DNA of 64,000 nucleotides. Origin: Sulfurisoma sp. GTDB taxonomy: Bacteria > Pseudomonadota > Gammaproteobacteria > Burkholderiales > Rhodocyclaceae. The stretch's first letter is position 1. Each line of letters starts with the position of its first letter. Below are positions 8,469-16,851 of this stretch, piece after piece. The stretch covers positions 1-64,000 of the forward strand of contig JAUYFI010000063.1 in NCBI GenBank assembly GCA_030691075.1, written 5' to 3'. A program made the translations under genes and the position numbers. The notes beneath the pieces were generated by a model that was not told the origin of the DNA, did no database searches, and worked only from the letters and a program-made list of their open reading frames with translations.

Positions 8469-10091
8469 TCAGATGTCGAGCACGGGCGCGCCCTCCGGCG
8501 CGACCTTGCGGTAGAGCGCGACGGCTTCCGGCAGCTTGGCGTGGTCGCGATTGGCGACGATGGCCTGGCTGATGTAGCGGTGCGCCTGGGCCAGGCGGTC
8601 GGCGTCGGGGCCCCGCTTGTGGATGTGCATCAGCAGGGCGATGGCGGCGTTGAGCGACACCTGGCAGTTGCTGGTGAGGCGGTCGGCCGCTTCCTGCAGC
8701 ATGGTGATTGCCTGCTCGAGCTGTCCCGCCTTCGCCAGCGCCACGGCATCGTTGTTGAGCTTGATCATGCGCTTCTTCGTGACCTCGAGGAAAATCGCGC
8801 CTTCTTCCTTCAGTCCCGCCGCGGCGAATACCGACTGGGCCTGGGCGAAGACCGTGTCGTCCTCGTAATGCTCCTCGGCGACGGCCTGGATGATGCGGCG
8901 CGCCTCGTCATTGCGGCCGTCGGCGAAGCAGGCCTGGGCGATTTCCAGCGCGGTGGTCGGATCGAGGCCGGCCTCCTGCTGTACCGCCAGCGCCCGGTCG
9001 AGCGCCGCCTTGGCCGCCGCCGAATCGCCGGCCCGGCTGTGCACCAGGCTCTCGACGGCCGCCTGACGGGCCGCCAGTTCCGGCGTGCGCGAGAAATGGT
9101 CGCCCATCTCCTTGACGACCGACAACGCCTCTTGCGTCTTGCCCTGCTCGACGCAGCTCTTGGCCAGTCCGGCGTAGTCGTCGTGGCTCTTGAAGAAGCC
9201 CGTCCGGTCCTTCTCCACCGCGCGGCGAAAGGCCTCTTCGGCACGGGAGAAATCACGGTTGTCGAGCGCCAGTGCGCCGAGGCTGCGCTGGCGCCGCGTC
9301 GAGGGCGCGACCTTCAGGGCCTGCTCGACCACCTGCTGGGCGGCGGCAGCGTCGGTCTTCTTCAGCAGGCCGGCCAGCGAGTCGTAAGCGGCGAGATAGT
9401 TGGGATAGGCGGCCAGCGCCGCATTCAGGTGTTCCCTGGCCCGGTCTTCCCGGCCCGCGGCAGCCAGTGCCCGCGCCCTGCCCACCTCGGCCCAGGGCGT
9501 TGCCCGTTGCCGGAGGACGCCTTCGTAGAGGGCGAGCGCTTCATCCTGCCGCCGGGTTTGCAGCAGCAGATCACCCTTGAGCCGGAGCACATCAAGGCTG
9601 TAGCGGCTCGGCTGCGCGAGCAGCGCGTCGCAGGTGGCCAGTGCCTTGGCCCTGTCGCCGCGTTCCCCCATGTGCTGATACACGGGGCGCAAGGCCTCCT
9701 TTTTTTCGAGGATGCGCTCCAGCCGCGTGTGCAGCGTGCCCGAGGTGAAGGGCTTGATCAGATAGTCGTCGGGGGCGTACTCGGCGGCGGTGGAGACCTG
9801 CTCGTAGCTGGTCTCGCCGGTAATCATCAGGAAGGCGGTGGTCGGGGGCAGCAACTGGCGTCGCCGCACGAGTTCGAGCAACTGCTGGCCGTCGGCGCCC
9901 TGGCCGAGGTTGTAGTCGCAGATGACGAGGTCGTAGCGGTTGGCGCCGAGCCGCTCGACGGCTTCCTTGACGTTACGCGCCGTGTCGCAGCGCTCGAGGC
10001 CGGCGTCGGCCAACTGGATGCGCACGGTGGTGCGCATTTCCGCCACGTCGTCGATCAGCAGTCCGCGCAGCTCGCGCAGGTCGATGGTCAT
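8469..10091 (-). CDS. Response regulator with C-terminal TPR array
   Basis: This 540-residue protein starts with a CheY-like receiver: acidic pair D14-D15, phosphoacceptor D59 in VICDYN, and K113 in YLIKPF. From about residue 135 onward it consists of alpha-helical tetratricopeptide-like repeats and has no DNA-binding or enzymatic output. Such proteins act through protein contacts; a chemotaxis or pilus-motility role is plausible but not shown. It sits between the sensor-less kinase and the Hpt-HD protein, all on one strand with gaps of 16 and 6 bp, which suggests one phosphorelay. Confidence 0.82.
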   Translation of the reverse strand: MTIDLRELRGLLIDDVAEMRTTVRIQLADAGLERCDTARNVKEAVERLGANRYDLVICDYNLGQGADGQQLLELVRRRQLLPPTTAFLMITGETSYEQVSTAAEYAPDDYLIKPFTSGTLHTRLERILEKKEALRPVYQHMGERGDRAKALATCDALLAQPSRYSLDVLRLKGDLLLQTRRQDEALALYEGVLRQRATPWAEVGRARALAAAGREDRAREHLNAALAAYPNYLAAYDSLAGLLKKTDAAAAQQVVEQALKVAPSTRRQRSLGALALDNRDFSRAEEAFRRAVEKDRTGFFKSHDDYAGLAKSCVEQGKTQEALSVVKEMGDHFSRTPELAARQAAVESLVHSRAGDSAAAKAALDRALAVQQEAGLDPTTALEIAQACFADGRNDEARRIIQAVAEEHYEDDTVFAQAQSVFAAAGLKEEGAIFLEVTKKRMIKLNNDAVALAKAGQLEQAITMLQEAADRLTSNCQVSLNAAIALLMHIHKRGPDADRLAQAHRYISQAIVANRDHAKLPEAVALYRKVAPEGAPVLDI

Positions 10092-10097
10092 TGCCGA

Positions 10098-11192
10098 CTA
10101 CGCTTCGACCCTCTTGCGCACCACCGCGTTGAAGTGCTCGATCCACTCCGGCGCGAACTGGTTGTCGCAGGCATTGACTTCGGCGATGGCGCGCAGCAGC
10201 GAGCGGCTGTGGCCGCGGTCGCTATGTTTTTGCATCACCGCCTCGAAGGCGTCGACGATGGCGATGATCTTGGCGCCGGGGTGAATGGCCGCCTCCTTGA
10301 TCCCCAGCGGATAGCCGCCGCCATCGGGCATCTCGTGGTGCTGCGCCACCATCGCCGCCGCGTCGGCCCAGCCGGGCATGCGTTCGAGCAATCCCGCGGA
10401 GTAGCCCGGATGGGCATGCAGCGATTTCTTGTCGTCGTCGCTCAGCTTTCCCGGCTTGAGCCAGACCGCCTCCGGCAGCATCATCATGCCGATGTCGTGA
10501 AGATGGACGGCGGCCTCGAGCTGGGTCGCGTCGACGGGCGAGCCGGCGGCGATATTGGTGTCGAGCGCGAGGCGCAGCAGGCGGGCGGCGCGGCCCTTGT
10601 ACAGTTTCGATCTGGCCTCGAACTGCAGTGCCAGGGTGCGGAAAAACTTGAGGTCCTCGCTGGCCGCTTCGCGGCCGCGGGTCGCCTTCTGCTTCGGCGG
10701 CCTGGCCGCCGGCGCCGGCCGGAAACCCGTGACCGATTCGATCACCGTGAAGGCGCGCGCATCGATTTCGTCGGCGGCCAATGTCGCCATGCCATCGAGG
10801 CCGCCAACCAGTTCGACCAGCTTGAGGTGGCCGAGCGGCCGGTTTCCGGACAGCGCCTCGACGGCGAGTTCGAGGCGGTCCAGCGCCAGCAGGGTGACTT
10901 CGGCGAGCAGGTCGGTGAAGACGATTTCGTCGTTGCGCACCCGCGCCAGCAGGGTCTCGATCGGGTGCGCGATCAGCACGCCGACATCGACCTTGCACAG
11001 GGCCGAATCGCCCTTGATGTTGTGCAGGGCGCGGAAGAGATTGGCGATCAGCTCGCGGTCGCGCGGGGCGCGCTTGAGCAGGGCGATGTTGCGCTCGATC
11101 CCGGGGACCTTGTCGGTCAGGTCGTCGATGAACTCCTCGAGGCTTTCGCGATCGGCGATGCGCGGATTCAGCAGGGCGGTGATATCGGCCAT
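10098..11192 (-). CDS. Hpt-domain plus HD-GYP-type protein
   Basis: A 364-residue protein. The N-terminal about 110 residues form a histidine phosphotransfer domain with ALHNIKGDS (H57). The C-terminal part is an HD superfamily phosphodiesterase domain of HD-GYP type: LHDIGMM near residue 230, HHEMPDGGGYPLG near 287-298, and IVDAFEAV. The GYP signature is present, so c-di-GMP hydrolysis is possible. Domain order suggests phosphorelay control of the HD domain by the neighbouring kinase and receiver. It begins 2 bp after the glnS stop, so these genes may share transcripts. Confidence 0.8.
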   Translation of the reverse strand: MADITALLNPRIADRESLEEFIDDLTDKVPGIERNIALLKRAPRDRELIANLFRALHNIKGDSALCKVDVGVLIAHPIETLLARVRNDEIVFTDLLAEVTLLALDRLELAVEALSGNRPLGHLKLVELVGGLDGMATLAADEIDARAFTVIESVTGFRPAPAARPPKQKATRGREAASEDLKFFRTLALQFEARSKLYKGRAARLLRLALDTNIAAGSPVDATQLEAAVHLHDIGMMMLPEAVWLKPGKLSDDDKKSLHAHPGYSAGLLERMPGWADAAAMVAQHHEMPDGGGYPLGIKEAAIHPGAKIIAIVDAFEAVMQKHSDRGHSRSLLRAIAEVNACDNQFAPEWIEHFNAVVRKRVEA

Positions 11193-11193
11193 T

Positions 11194-12969
11194 TCAGTCC
11201 TTTCTTGCGGTCCACGAATCCTTGAGCGTCACGGTGCGATTGAAAACCGGCGCGTCGGGCCGCGAATCGACGCGGTCGGCGACGAAGTAGCCGTGGCGCT
11301 CGAACTGGAAGCGGTCTTCCGCCTTCGCTTCCTTCAGCGCCGGTTCGATCTGCGCGGTGATGACCGTCATCGACCGCGGGTTGATGTCGGCGAGGAAGTC
11401 GCGCTCGCCCGCTCCCGGCGCCGGCACGGCGAAGAGGCGGTCGTAAAGGCGCACTTCGGCGGCATGGGCATGTTTCGCCGAGACCCAGTGGATGTTGCCC
11501 TTGACCTTGTAGTTGTCGGCGCCGGGCGTGCCGCTCTTCGAGTCCGCCATGACCTCGCAATGCACGGCGACGACATTGCCGGCCGCATCGCGGTCAGCAC
11601 CGATGCACTTGACGACATAGCCATGGCGCAGGCGCACGCTGTTGCCGGGGAAGAGGCGGAAGTAGCCCTTGCTCGGCGTCTCCATGAAATCCTCGCGCTC
11701 GATCCACAGCTCGCCCGAGAACGGCACGGCGCGCTTGCCCCACTCGGGCTTCTGCGGATGGTTGGGGGCGAGGCACTCTTCTTCCTGGCCCGCGGGGTAG
11801 TTGTCGATGACGAGCCTGAGCGGATCGAGCACGGCGACGCGGCGCGGCGCGGTCTCGCCCAGGTGGTCGCGCATGCAGCCCTCGAGCACGCTCATGTCGA
11901 TCAGTGAGTCGGACTTGGAGACGCCGATCATCTCGGCGAAGCGGCGGAAGCCCTCGGCGGTGTAGCCGCGGCGGCGCGCGCCGACCAGGGTCGGCAGGCG
12001 CGGGTCGTCCCAGCCGGCGACATGGCCTTCGTCGACCAGTTGGATCAGCTTGCGCTTGGACAGCACGACGTAGGTGAGATTGAGGCGGGCGAACTCGATC
12101 TGTTGCGGCAGCGGCGTGTTCACGCAGCCCAGCTCGGCCAGCCGCGCCAGCAGCCAGTCGTAGAAGGGCCGCTGGTCGGCGAATTCCAGCGTGCAGATCG
12201 AATGGGTGATGTTCTCCAGCGCGTCCTCGATGGGATGGGCGTAGGTGTACATCGGGTAGATGCACCAGGTGTCGCCGGTGGCGTGGTGCGTGGCGTGGCG
12301 GATGCGGTAGATCGCCGGATCGCGCAGGTTGATGTTGCCGGCGGCCATGTCGATCTTCGCCCGCAGCACATGGGCGCCGTCGGGAAACTCGCCGGCGCGC
12401 ATCGAGCGGAACAGGGCGAGGTTCTCGTCCGGCGTGCGGTAGCGATGGGGCGAGTCCTGGCCCGGCTCGGTCAGGGTGCCTCGATTGGCGCGCATCGCCT
12501 CGGCGCTCTGCGAATCGACGTAGGCGTGGCCGGCCTCGATCAGCTTTTCGGCGAACGCATACATCCAGCCGAAATAGTCGGAGGCGAAATACTGATTGTC
12601 GCCCCACGCGAAGCCCAGCCAGTGCACGGAATCGACGATGGCATCGACATATTCCTGCTCTTCCTTTTTCGGGTTGGTGTCGTCGAAGCGCAGGTGGCAG
12701 GCGCCGGCGTAATCCCGCGCCAGGCCGAAGTTGAGGCAGATCGACTTGGCATGGCCGAAGTGCAGATAGCCGTTGGGCTCGGGCGGGAAGCGGGTGCGGA
12801 TTTTCGCGACGTCCAACGAAATCGCCGTCCCGCCAGCGCCGACTTTTTGCCGGGCGGCCGGGCCGGGCTGGCCCGACCAGGTGCGCGCGGCGTATTTCCC
12901 CGCGGCCAGGTCGGCGTCGATGATGTTGCGGATGAAGTTGGAGACTACGGTTTTTTCGGCTTCGGCCAT
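11194..12969 (-). CDS. glnS: Glutaminyl-tRNA synthetase
   Basis: This 591-residue class I aminoacyl-tRNA synthetase charges tRNA-Gln. The HIGH-type motif is LHFGHAK (69-75), the KMSKS-type motif is VLSKRKL near 305, and FDDTNP, WCIYPMY and WDDPRLPT match GlnRS closely along the length. Between the N-terminal helix (NFIRNIIDADLAAGK) and the RFPPEPNG motif there is an insertion of about 26 residues (31-56) that the E. coli enzyme lacks. It contains KVGAGGTA, encoded by the dispersed repeat at 12823-12848. The insertion keeps the reading frame and precedes the Rossmann core, so the enzyme is presumably active. Confidence 0.95.
   Translation of the reverse strand: MAEAEKTVVSNFIRNIIDADLAAGKYAARTWSGQPGPAARQKVGAGGTAISLDVAKIRTRFPPEPNGYLHFGHAKSICLNFGLARDYAGACHLRFDDTNPKKEEQEYVDAIVDSVHWLGFAWGDNQYFASDYFGWMYAFAEKLIEAGHAYVDSQSAEAMRANRGTLTEPGQDSPHRYRTPDENLALFRSMRAGEFPDGAHVLRAKIDMAAGNINLRDPAIYRIRHATHHATGDTWCIYPMYTYAHPIEDALENITHSICTLEFADQRPFYDWLLARLAELGCVNTPLPQQIEFARLNLTYVVLSKRKLIQLVDEGHVAGWDDPRLPTLVGARRRGYTAEGFRRFAEMIGVSKSDSLIDMSVLEGCMRDHLGETAPRRVAVLDPLRLVIDNYPAGQEEECLAPNHPQKPEWGKRAVPFSGELWIEREDFMETPSKGYFRLFPGNSVRLRHGYVVKCIGADRDAAGNVVAVHCEVMADSKSGTPGADNYKVKGNIHWVSAKHAHAAEVRLYDRLFAVPAPGAGERDFLADINPRSMTVITAQIEPALKEAKAEDRFQFERHGYFVADRVDSRPDAPVFNRTVTLKDSWTARKD
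12823..12848 (-). repeat. Dispersed repeat, short form, inside glnS
   Basis: The minus strand reads AAAAAGTCGGC then GCTGGCGGGACGGCG, the consensus short form. It is translated as KVGAGGTA in the N-terminal insertion of GlnRS and keeps the frame. Confidence 0.8.
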
Positions 12970-13011
12970 GATGGAAACGGAGGCGATGGTGCGATGCCCC
13001 GATTCTACCGG

Positions 13012-14115
13012 TCAAAGCCTGATTGCCGACAGCGGCAGGGCGAGGCCGTAGCGGGTCAGCGGGCGCCTGCCGGCAGTGCGGACGAGAAAGGGTTCGGCGG
13101 CCAGCGATAGCGTCTCGTGCAGAGCGCGGTTGATCTTCGAGCGCTTCTGCTGGAAGAACGGCGCGTCGAACCCGCAGGCAAGCAGGCGCTGTTCCGCCGC
13201 CAAGCTGGGGTGGCCGCGTCCGACCACGGCGGCATAGCGGGCCAGGTAGTCGTCCGGCGCCACGTCGGAATAACGCACGAATCCGGCCGCGCCGGCGCTC
13301 TCGCGGCGCAACGCCGCCAGCCACCAGTAGAAGGCGAACAGCGCCGGCGCCAGCGCCACTGCGGCATTGCCGCAATGCACCGTCGCGGCGGCCGGGTCGA
13401 AGCGCAGGCTGGCCCCGGCCACGCCCGCTTGCGCGGCGGCCACCAGTTGCGCGAAGGGCGCGGCGTGGTTCAGCGCCTCGCGCGGCAAGCCATCGCGCAG
13501 GCGCACGAAGGGAATCTCCGCCAGCATGACGCGGGCATCGGCGGTATGCACCGGCCGGCCGTCGCGGGTGTGCAGCACGCGCGGCGTTTTTGGCGGGAAA
13601 TAGAAGTCGGTCAGCGACTCGAAGGGCTCGGACACCAACACATGCGACAGCCGGTCCTGCGCGCGACCGAATAGCGACAGCGCATAGCCGAGAAAGAAAC
13701 CCATCGTCTTGCGTCCGCCGGCGATGGAGACATGCAGCGAGCATTCGTCGTCGGCGCACAGCCGGCGCACATGGCCGAGCAGGCAATCGGCGGCACGGGT
13801 GTTGTCTTCCGGGGTGCGGATGTCGGCCAGCGGGTTGCCGGCGGCATCGGGAATGGTGTGGATATTCGCCGTCGTGAATTCGATGGCGGGGAGGCCGTAA
13901 TCGCGGCACAGCGCATGGAACTGCCCGGTCGCCGGATCGAGCAGGGCAAGGCGTGCCCGTTCGGCGCCTTCGGCGGTGGTGACGAGATGGATTTCGGTGG
14001 GGACGAACGTCGGCGTTGGCGACACGGCGAGCGCGTAGAGCGTTTCCGTCACCACCTGCGGCGTGAGGCCGGTGACGGCGAGCAGGATGCGGCGGGGGAA
14101 GTCGGCGGGGTTCAT
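13012..14115 (-). CDS. CRISPR-associated CARF protein, NE0113 family
   Basis: A 367-residue protein. The N-terminus FPRRILLAVTGLTPQVVTETLYAL and SIAGGRKTMGF (about 131-140) match the NE0113 (TIGR02584) CARF family, which binds cyclic oligoadenylates or related messengers made by Cas10. The last about 60 residues (SKINRALHETL, then RPLTRYGLAL) look like a winged-helix segment rather than a HEPN RNase, because no clean RX4-6H is present. It may therefore be a ligand-responsive regulator, which is inference. The start is set at ATG 14115 because it overlaps the stop of the upstream CARF-HEPN gene (ATGA); an earlier in-frame ATG at 14151 lies inside that gene. It is the last cas gene before glnS. 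Confidence 0.8.
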   Translation of the reverse strand: MNPADFPRRILLAVTGLTPQVVTETLYALAVSPTPTFVPTEIHLVTTAEGAERARLALLDPATGQFHALCRDYGLPAIEFTTANIHTIPDAAGNPLADIRTPEDNTRAADCLLGHVRRLCADDECSLHVSIAGGRKTMGFFLGYALSLFGRAQDRLSHVLVSEPFESLTDFYFPPKTPRVLHTRDGRPVHTADARVMLAEIPFVRLRDGLPREALNHAAPFAQLVAAAQAGVAGASLRFDPAAATVHCGNAAVALAPALFAFYWWLAALRRESAGAAGFVRYSDVAPDDYLARYAAVVGRGHPSLAAEQRLLACGFDAPFFQQKRSKINRALHETLSLAAEPFLVRTAGRRPLTRYGLALPLSAIRL

Positions 14116-15293
14116 TTCGGCAGCAATTCGGCGAAGGACTTTTCCAGCCACTCGGCCAGCCGGCCCTCGTCGCGGATCAGGTCGCGCACCGTGCCCGAAT
14201 CCGAGCGGGTGCCGTGGGCGAGACTGTTGCGCAGGTTCTTCAGCGTCATGAAATTGCCTGTCTCGCCGGGACGCTGACGCTGGCTGCGCGTGGCATCGGC
14301 CAGTTGCTCGTCGGCGCTCTTGCGAACGTCGTAGCTGTCATCGTCGCCGCCGGTCGCCTCGATTTGCGCGGTGATCGTCGACTCGTAGCCGAACTCGGCC
14401 GCACGCACATAGTCGCGCCGCGCGAGGTATTCACGCGCCAGCGAAGCTTCCCAGGCCGAACGGGACCGCCCCTGCCGCCAGGAAATGCGCTCTTTCAGCA
14501 GCGGCAGGAACAGCGCGCCGGCCGCGCTTTCGGACTGTTGCGGGCTTTGCGCGAAGGAGTCGAGCTTGCGTCGGGCATCGGGCGCGTTGGCGGTGCGTTC
14601 CAGATAGGCGGCGTCGGTCAGCAACTTGCCCGGCAAACCCTCGCGCGTCAGCAGCGCGCCGAAGGCGCCGTAGTCACCGTCCTTGTTGAACTGTTCCATG
14701 GCGCGCAGCCAGTCGTAGATGCGCAGCAGGCCGTCGAGCTTCACCACCGGCGTGATGCCGTTCTCGGCGAGGTCGAAGGCGGCGTAATAGATGTCGGTGA
14801 CTTTCGCCTGCACCACGGCTTGCAGGTAGAAGGCCGAGAGCAAGCCCAGCATTGGCAGGTGGCGCAGGGCGTGAGTGATGTCGAGCAGCACCTCGTCGCC
14901 GCGCCGAAAGTCCGCCGACATGGTCTTGAGGATGTCGACCTGCTTTTCTTCGTTGTAGCCGTAGGGCACCAGCCGCAACTGGTATTGCCGCTTGCCGGTG
15001 GCATTGAGCGCGATTTCCAGTTCGTTGAGCATTTCCTGCGTCACGGCGTCGGCGCGTACCGCCGTATTCAGCGCATCGTTCATATGCTCGTGCAGTTCGA
15101 AAGCCAGCACGTCCCACATGCTGCCCGCCGTGCCGAGGATACGTAGCCGGTCCACGCGCGCTTCCTCGGCCAGTGCCGAACCGAAGAAAGGCGCATCACG
15201 GCGGGTGGCGCCGAAATCGTAAGTCGTCTTGCGGTAGCTGTTACCGCGTTCTGGCGGCACACGGCCGAGAAAGGTAATCAGTGTCTTGCTCAC
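14112..15293 (-). CDS. CARF-HEPN RNase, Csx1/Csx2 (TM1812) family
   Basis: A 393-residue type III accessory RNase. The N-terminus (KTLITFLGRV, then YRKTTYDFG, and ILGTAGSMWDVL) is typical of the TM1812/Csx2 family. DITHALRHLPML (138-149) is the DxTH CARF motif. The C-terminal HEPN domain carries RNSLAH (355-360), an RX4H catalytic motif. By family knowledge, cyclic oligoadenylate made by activated Cas10 binds the CARF domain and switches on nonspecific RNA cleavage. The start is the GTG at 15293, which overlaps the csx16 stop (GTGA). No csm6 is present, so this probably takes the Csm6 role. Confidence 0.85.
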   Translation of the reverse strand: MSKTLITFLGRVPPERGNSYRKTTYDFGATRRDAPFFGSALAEEARVDRLRILGTAGSMWDVLAFELHEHMNDALNTAVRADAVTQEMLNELEIALNATGKRQYQLRLVPYGYNEEKQVDILKTMSADFRRGDEVLLDITHALRHLPMLGLLSAFYLQAVVQAKVTDIYYAAFDLAENGITPVVKLDGLLRIYDWLRAMEQFNKDGDYGAFGALLTREGLPGKLLTDAAYLERTANAPDARRKLDSFAQSPQQSESAAGALFLPLLKERISWRQGRSRSAWEASLAREYLARRDYVRAAEFGYESTITAQIEATGGDDDSYDVRKSADEQLADATRSQRQRPGETGNFMTLKNLRNSLAHGTRSDSGTVRDLIRDEGRLAEWLEKSFAELLPK

Positions 15294-15586
15294 GTCGGCA
15301 GCTTCTCCACAAAAAATTCCTCCAGCCGCGCCCCGGCCATCTCCAGTTCGTCCGCCGACAATTCGCGGCCGCGCCATTCTGCCGGAATATCCAGCGTCAG
15401 ATGAAGGAAACGCGTACCGCGCGCGCAGACCGCGGCGGCCAGATGCAGCGGCAGGCTGCCGATCACCGTGTCGCCGGCGCCGACTTTTTCAACGTCGAGA
15501 TGCGCGACCCAGGCATCGACCGCCAGACCTTGCCGGCGCGCCCATTCCACCGCGCCGGGATGGCGCGAGACGAAATACGTCGTCAT
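15290..15586 (-). CDS. csx16: CRISPR-associated protein Csx16 (VVA1548 family)
   Basis: A 98-residue protein beginning MTTYFVSRHPGAVEWAR and containing GDTVIGSLPLHLAAAVC and RGRELSADELEMAGARLEE, the Csx16/VVA1548 signature. Csx16 has been predicted to be a ring nuclease that degrades cyclic oligoadenylate and so shuts off CARF effectors. Its position directly before the CARF-HEPN gene, with a GTGA overlap, fits an off-switch paired with its target. The ATG at 15586 overlaps the cas2 stop (ATGA). The open frame upstream of it is the shadow of cas2. Confidence 0.85.
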   Translation of the reverse strand: MTTYFVSRHPGAVEWARRQGLAVDAWVAHLDVEKVGAGDTVIGSLPLHLAAAVCARGTRFLHLTLDIPAEWRGRELSADELEMAGARLEEFFVEKLPT

Positions 15587-15870
15587 GTCAGCGCCGCCGG
15601 CAGGCCGGTCCAGTGGATGCCGCCGGGCAGGCTGGCGCGGCCGATGCGTGCCTGAAAGCCGCGCCCCGGTAGCGGGTAGCAGCGCACGTCGTCTTCCCTG
15701 TCGTCGATGATCCCGGCGACTTCCTCCAGGCAATGCGCTTTCGCCCGCTCCGTGCCCACCAGCAGGAACACGCTGTATTCCAGTGGCGTGGCATGGGCAC
15801 ACAGGCGGCGGTACACCTTCGCCAGCCGGCGCGGGTTGGCGATGTCGTAGCCGATCACCCAGTCGGTCAC
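15583..15870 (-). CDS. cas2: Cas2 (second, divergent copy)
   Basis: A 95-residue Cas2-like protein starting from GTG 15870, which overlaps the cas1 stop (GTGA). The first strand VIGYDIANPRRLAKVYRRL contains the conserved aspartate (D9), followed by EYSVFLLVG and DDVRCYPLPG, the Cas2 ferredoxin fold. It differs strongly from the other cas2 upstream of cas1 (16852-17145) and is clearly not a recent duplicate. Cas2 forms the dimer core of the Cas1-Cas2 integrase. Whether both copies take part, or one has a separate role, cannot be said from sequence. Confidence 0.82.
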   Translation of the reverse strand: MTDWVIGYDIANPRRLAKVYRRLCAHATPLEYSVFLLVGTERAKAHCLEEVAGIIDDREDDVRCYPLPGRGFQARIGRASLPGGIHWTGLPAALT

Positions 15871-16838
15871 GCGAATTCTTCTTCGGCGATGTCCGCCGGA
15901 GTGGGGTGATAGTCGCCCACGGCGGTGGCCACGTCGGCGACGGCCTCGGTCAACGCGCGGCGCAGGCTCTCGGCCGCCGTTTCCCATTCCGCGTAGTAAC
16001 GGCCACGTCCGGCCTTGCCCAGCAGGCAGGCGCCATCGGTCATGCTGAAATCCTCGGAGCGCAAGGTCTCGCCGCGAAACAGCTTCAGCACGAAGCGGTC
16101 GGCCTCTGGGCGCAGCGCTTCCACCACGTCGCACGCCAGCGATTCGCGGCCGAAATCCAGCGCGTGGTAAAAGCCGATGAAAGGGTCCAGACCCGCGCCG
16201 TACAAGGCAATGACCGCTTCGGCGTGGAGCAGCGTGTAGGTCAGCGACAGCACCGCATTCACCGGGTCTTTCGGCGGACGGCGGTTGCGGCCGGAAAAAT
16301 TCAGGCGCTCGGCGAACAGCTCCTGGTAGCCCTGGAAATAGGCCGCCGCGCCGGCGCCCTCCAGCCCGCGCAGGGAGGTAATGCTGGCTTGTGCATCCAC
16401 TTCGGTCAGACAGTTGTCCAGCCGCTCCAGGCACACCGTCAGCGGGTAGCGCCAGCGTAAATCCTCGTCGCGCCGCTCGGCGATCAGCGCGCGCTGGGCG
16501 CGCAGCTTGGCCTCGACGATGGCGCGGGCGAAGCGCAGGCAGAAGTCGGCGTCGAGCGACAGCCGATACTGCGCCACCCGTCGCGCCGCGTCGTTGTGCG
16601 GACGGCCCATCAGCAGCGTCGGCTCGCCCTTGCGGCCCGAGAGCACCACCACGCCGATGCCGCGCTCGCCCAGCTTGCCCAGCAGCGAGGCCGAAAGCGT
16701 CACGTCGCCGCGCAGAAACACGCGCGACAACGGAGCGAGCGGGACCGTGCCGCAGCGCGCGCCGTTCTCGTGGAACACCAGCGCCTCGCCATCGACCTTC
16801 AGCTCCACCCCGCGACGATCGACATACAGGCTGGTCAT
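15867..16838 (-). CDS. cas1: CRISPR integrase Cas1
   Basis: A 323-residue Cas1. The metal-binding residues are visible: E160 in LRGLEGAGAAAYF, H225 in IGFYH, and D237 in ESLACDVVE. An N-terminal beta domain starts SLYVDRRG. Together with Cas2 it inserts new spacers at the leader end of arrays. The gene lies between two different cas2 genes, 13 bp after the first and overlapping the second by 4 bp. No reverse transcriptase is fused, although that is frequent in type III systems. Confidence 0.95.
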   Translation of the reverse strand: MTSLYVDRRGVELKVDGEALVFHENGARCGTVPLAPLSRVFLRGDVTLSASLLGKLGERGIGVVVLSGRKGEPTLLMGRPHNDAARRVAQYRLSLDADFCLRFARAIVEAKLRAQRALIAERRDEDLRWRYPLTVCLERLDNCLTEVDAQASITSLRGLEGAGAAAYFQGYQELFAERLNFSGRNRRPPKDPVNAVLSLTYTLLHAEAVIALYGAGLDPFIGFYHALDFGRESLACDVVEALRPEADRFVLKLFRGETLRSEDFSMTDGACLLGKAGRGRYYAEWETAAESLRRALTEAVADVATAVGDYHPTPADIAEEEFA

Positions 16839-16851
16839 GTTCGTTTTCCTT

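Noticed and set aside
8451-11225. A 924-codon open frame on the plus strand opposite the regulator genes
   Set aside because: It is a shadow of high-GC coding on the minus strand; composition is R/G/H-rich and the opposite strand carries clear domains.
15463-15488. Sequence in csx16 resembling the dispersed repeat (read KVGAGDTVIG)
   Set aside because: GDTVIGSLP is a conserved part of the Csx16 family, so the resemblance is better explained by the protein motif than by an insertion.
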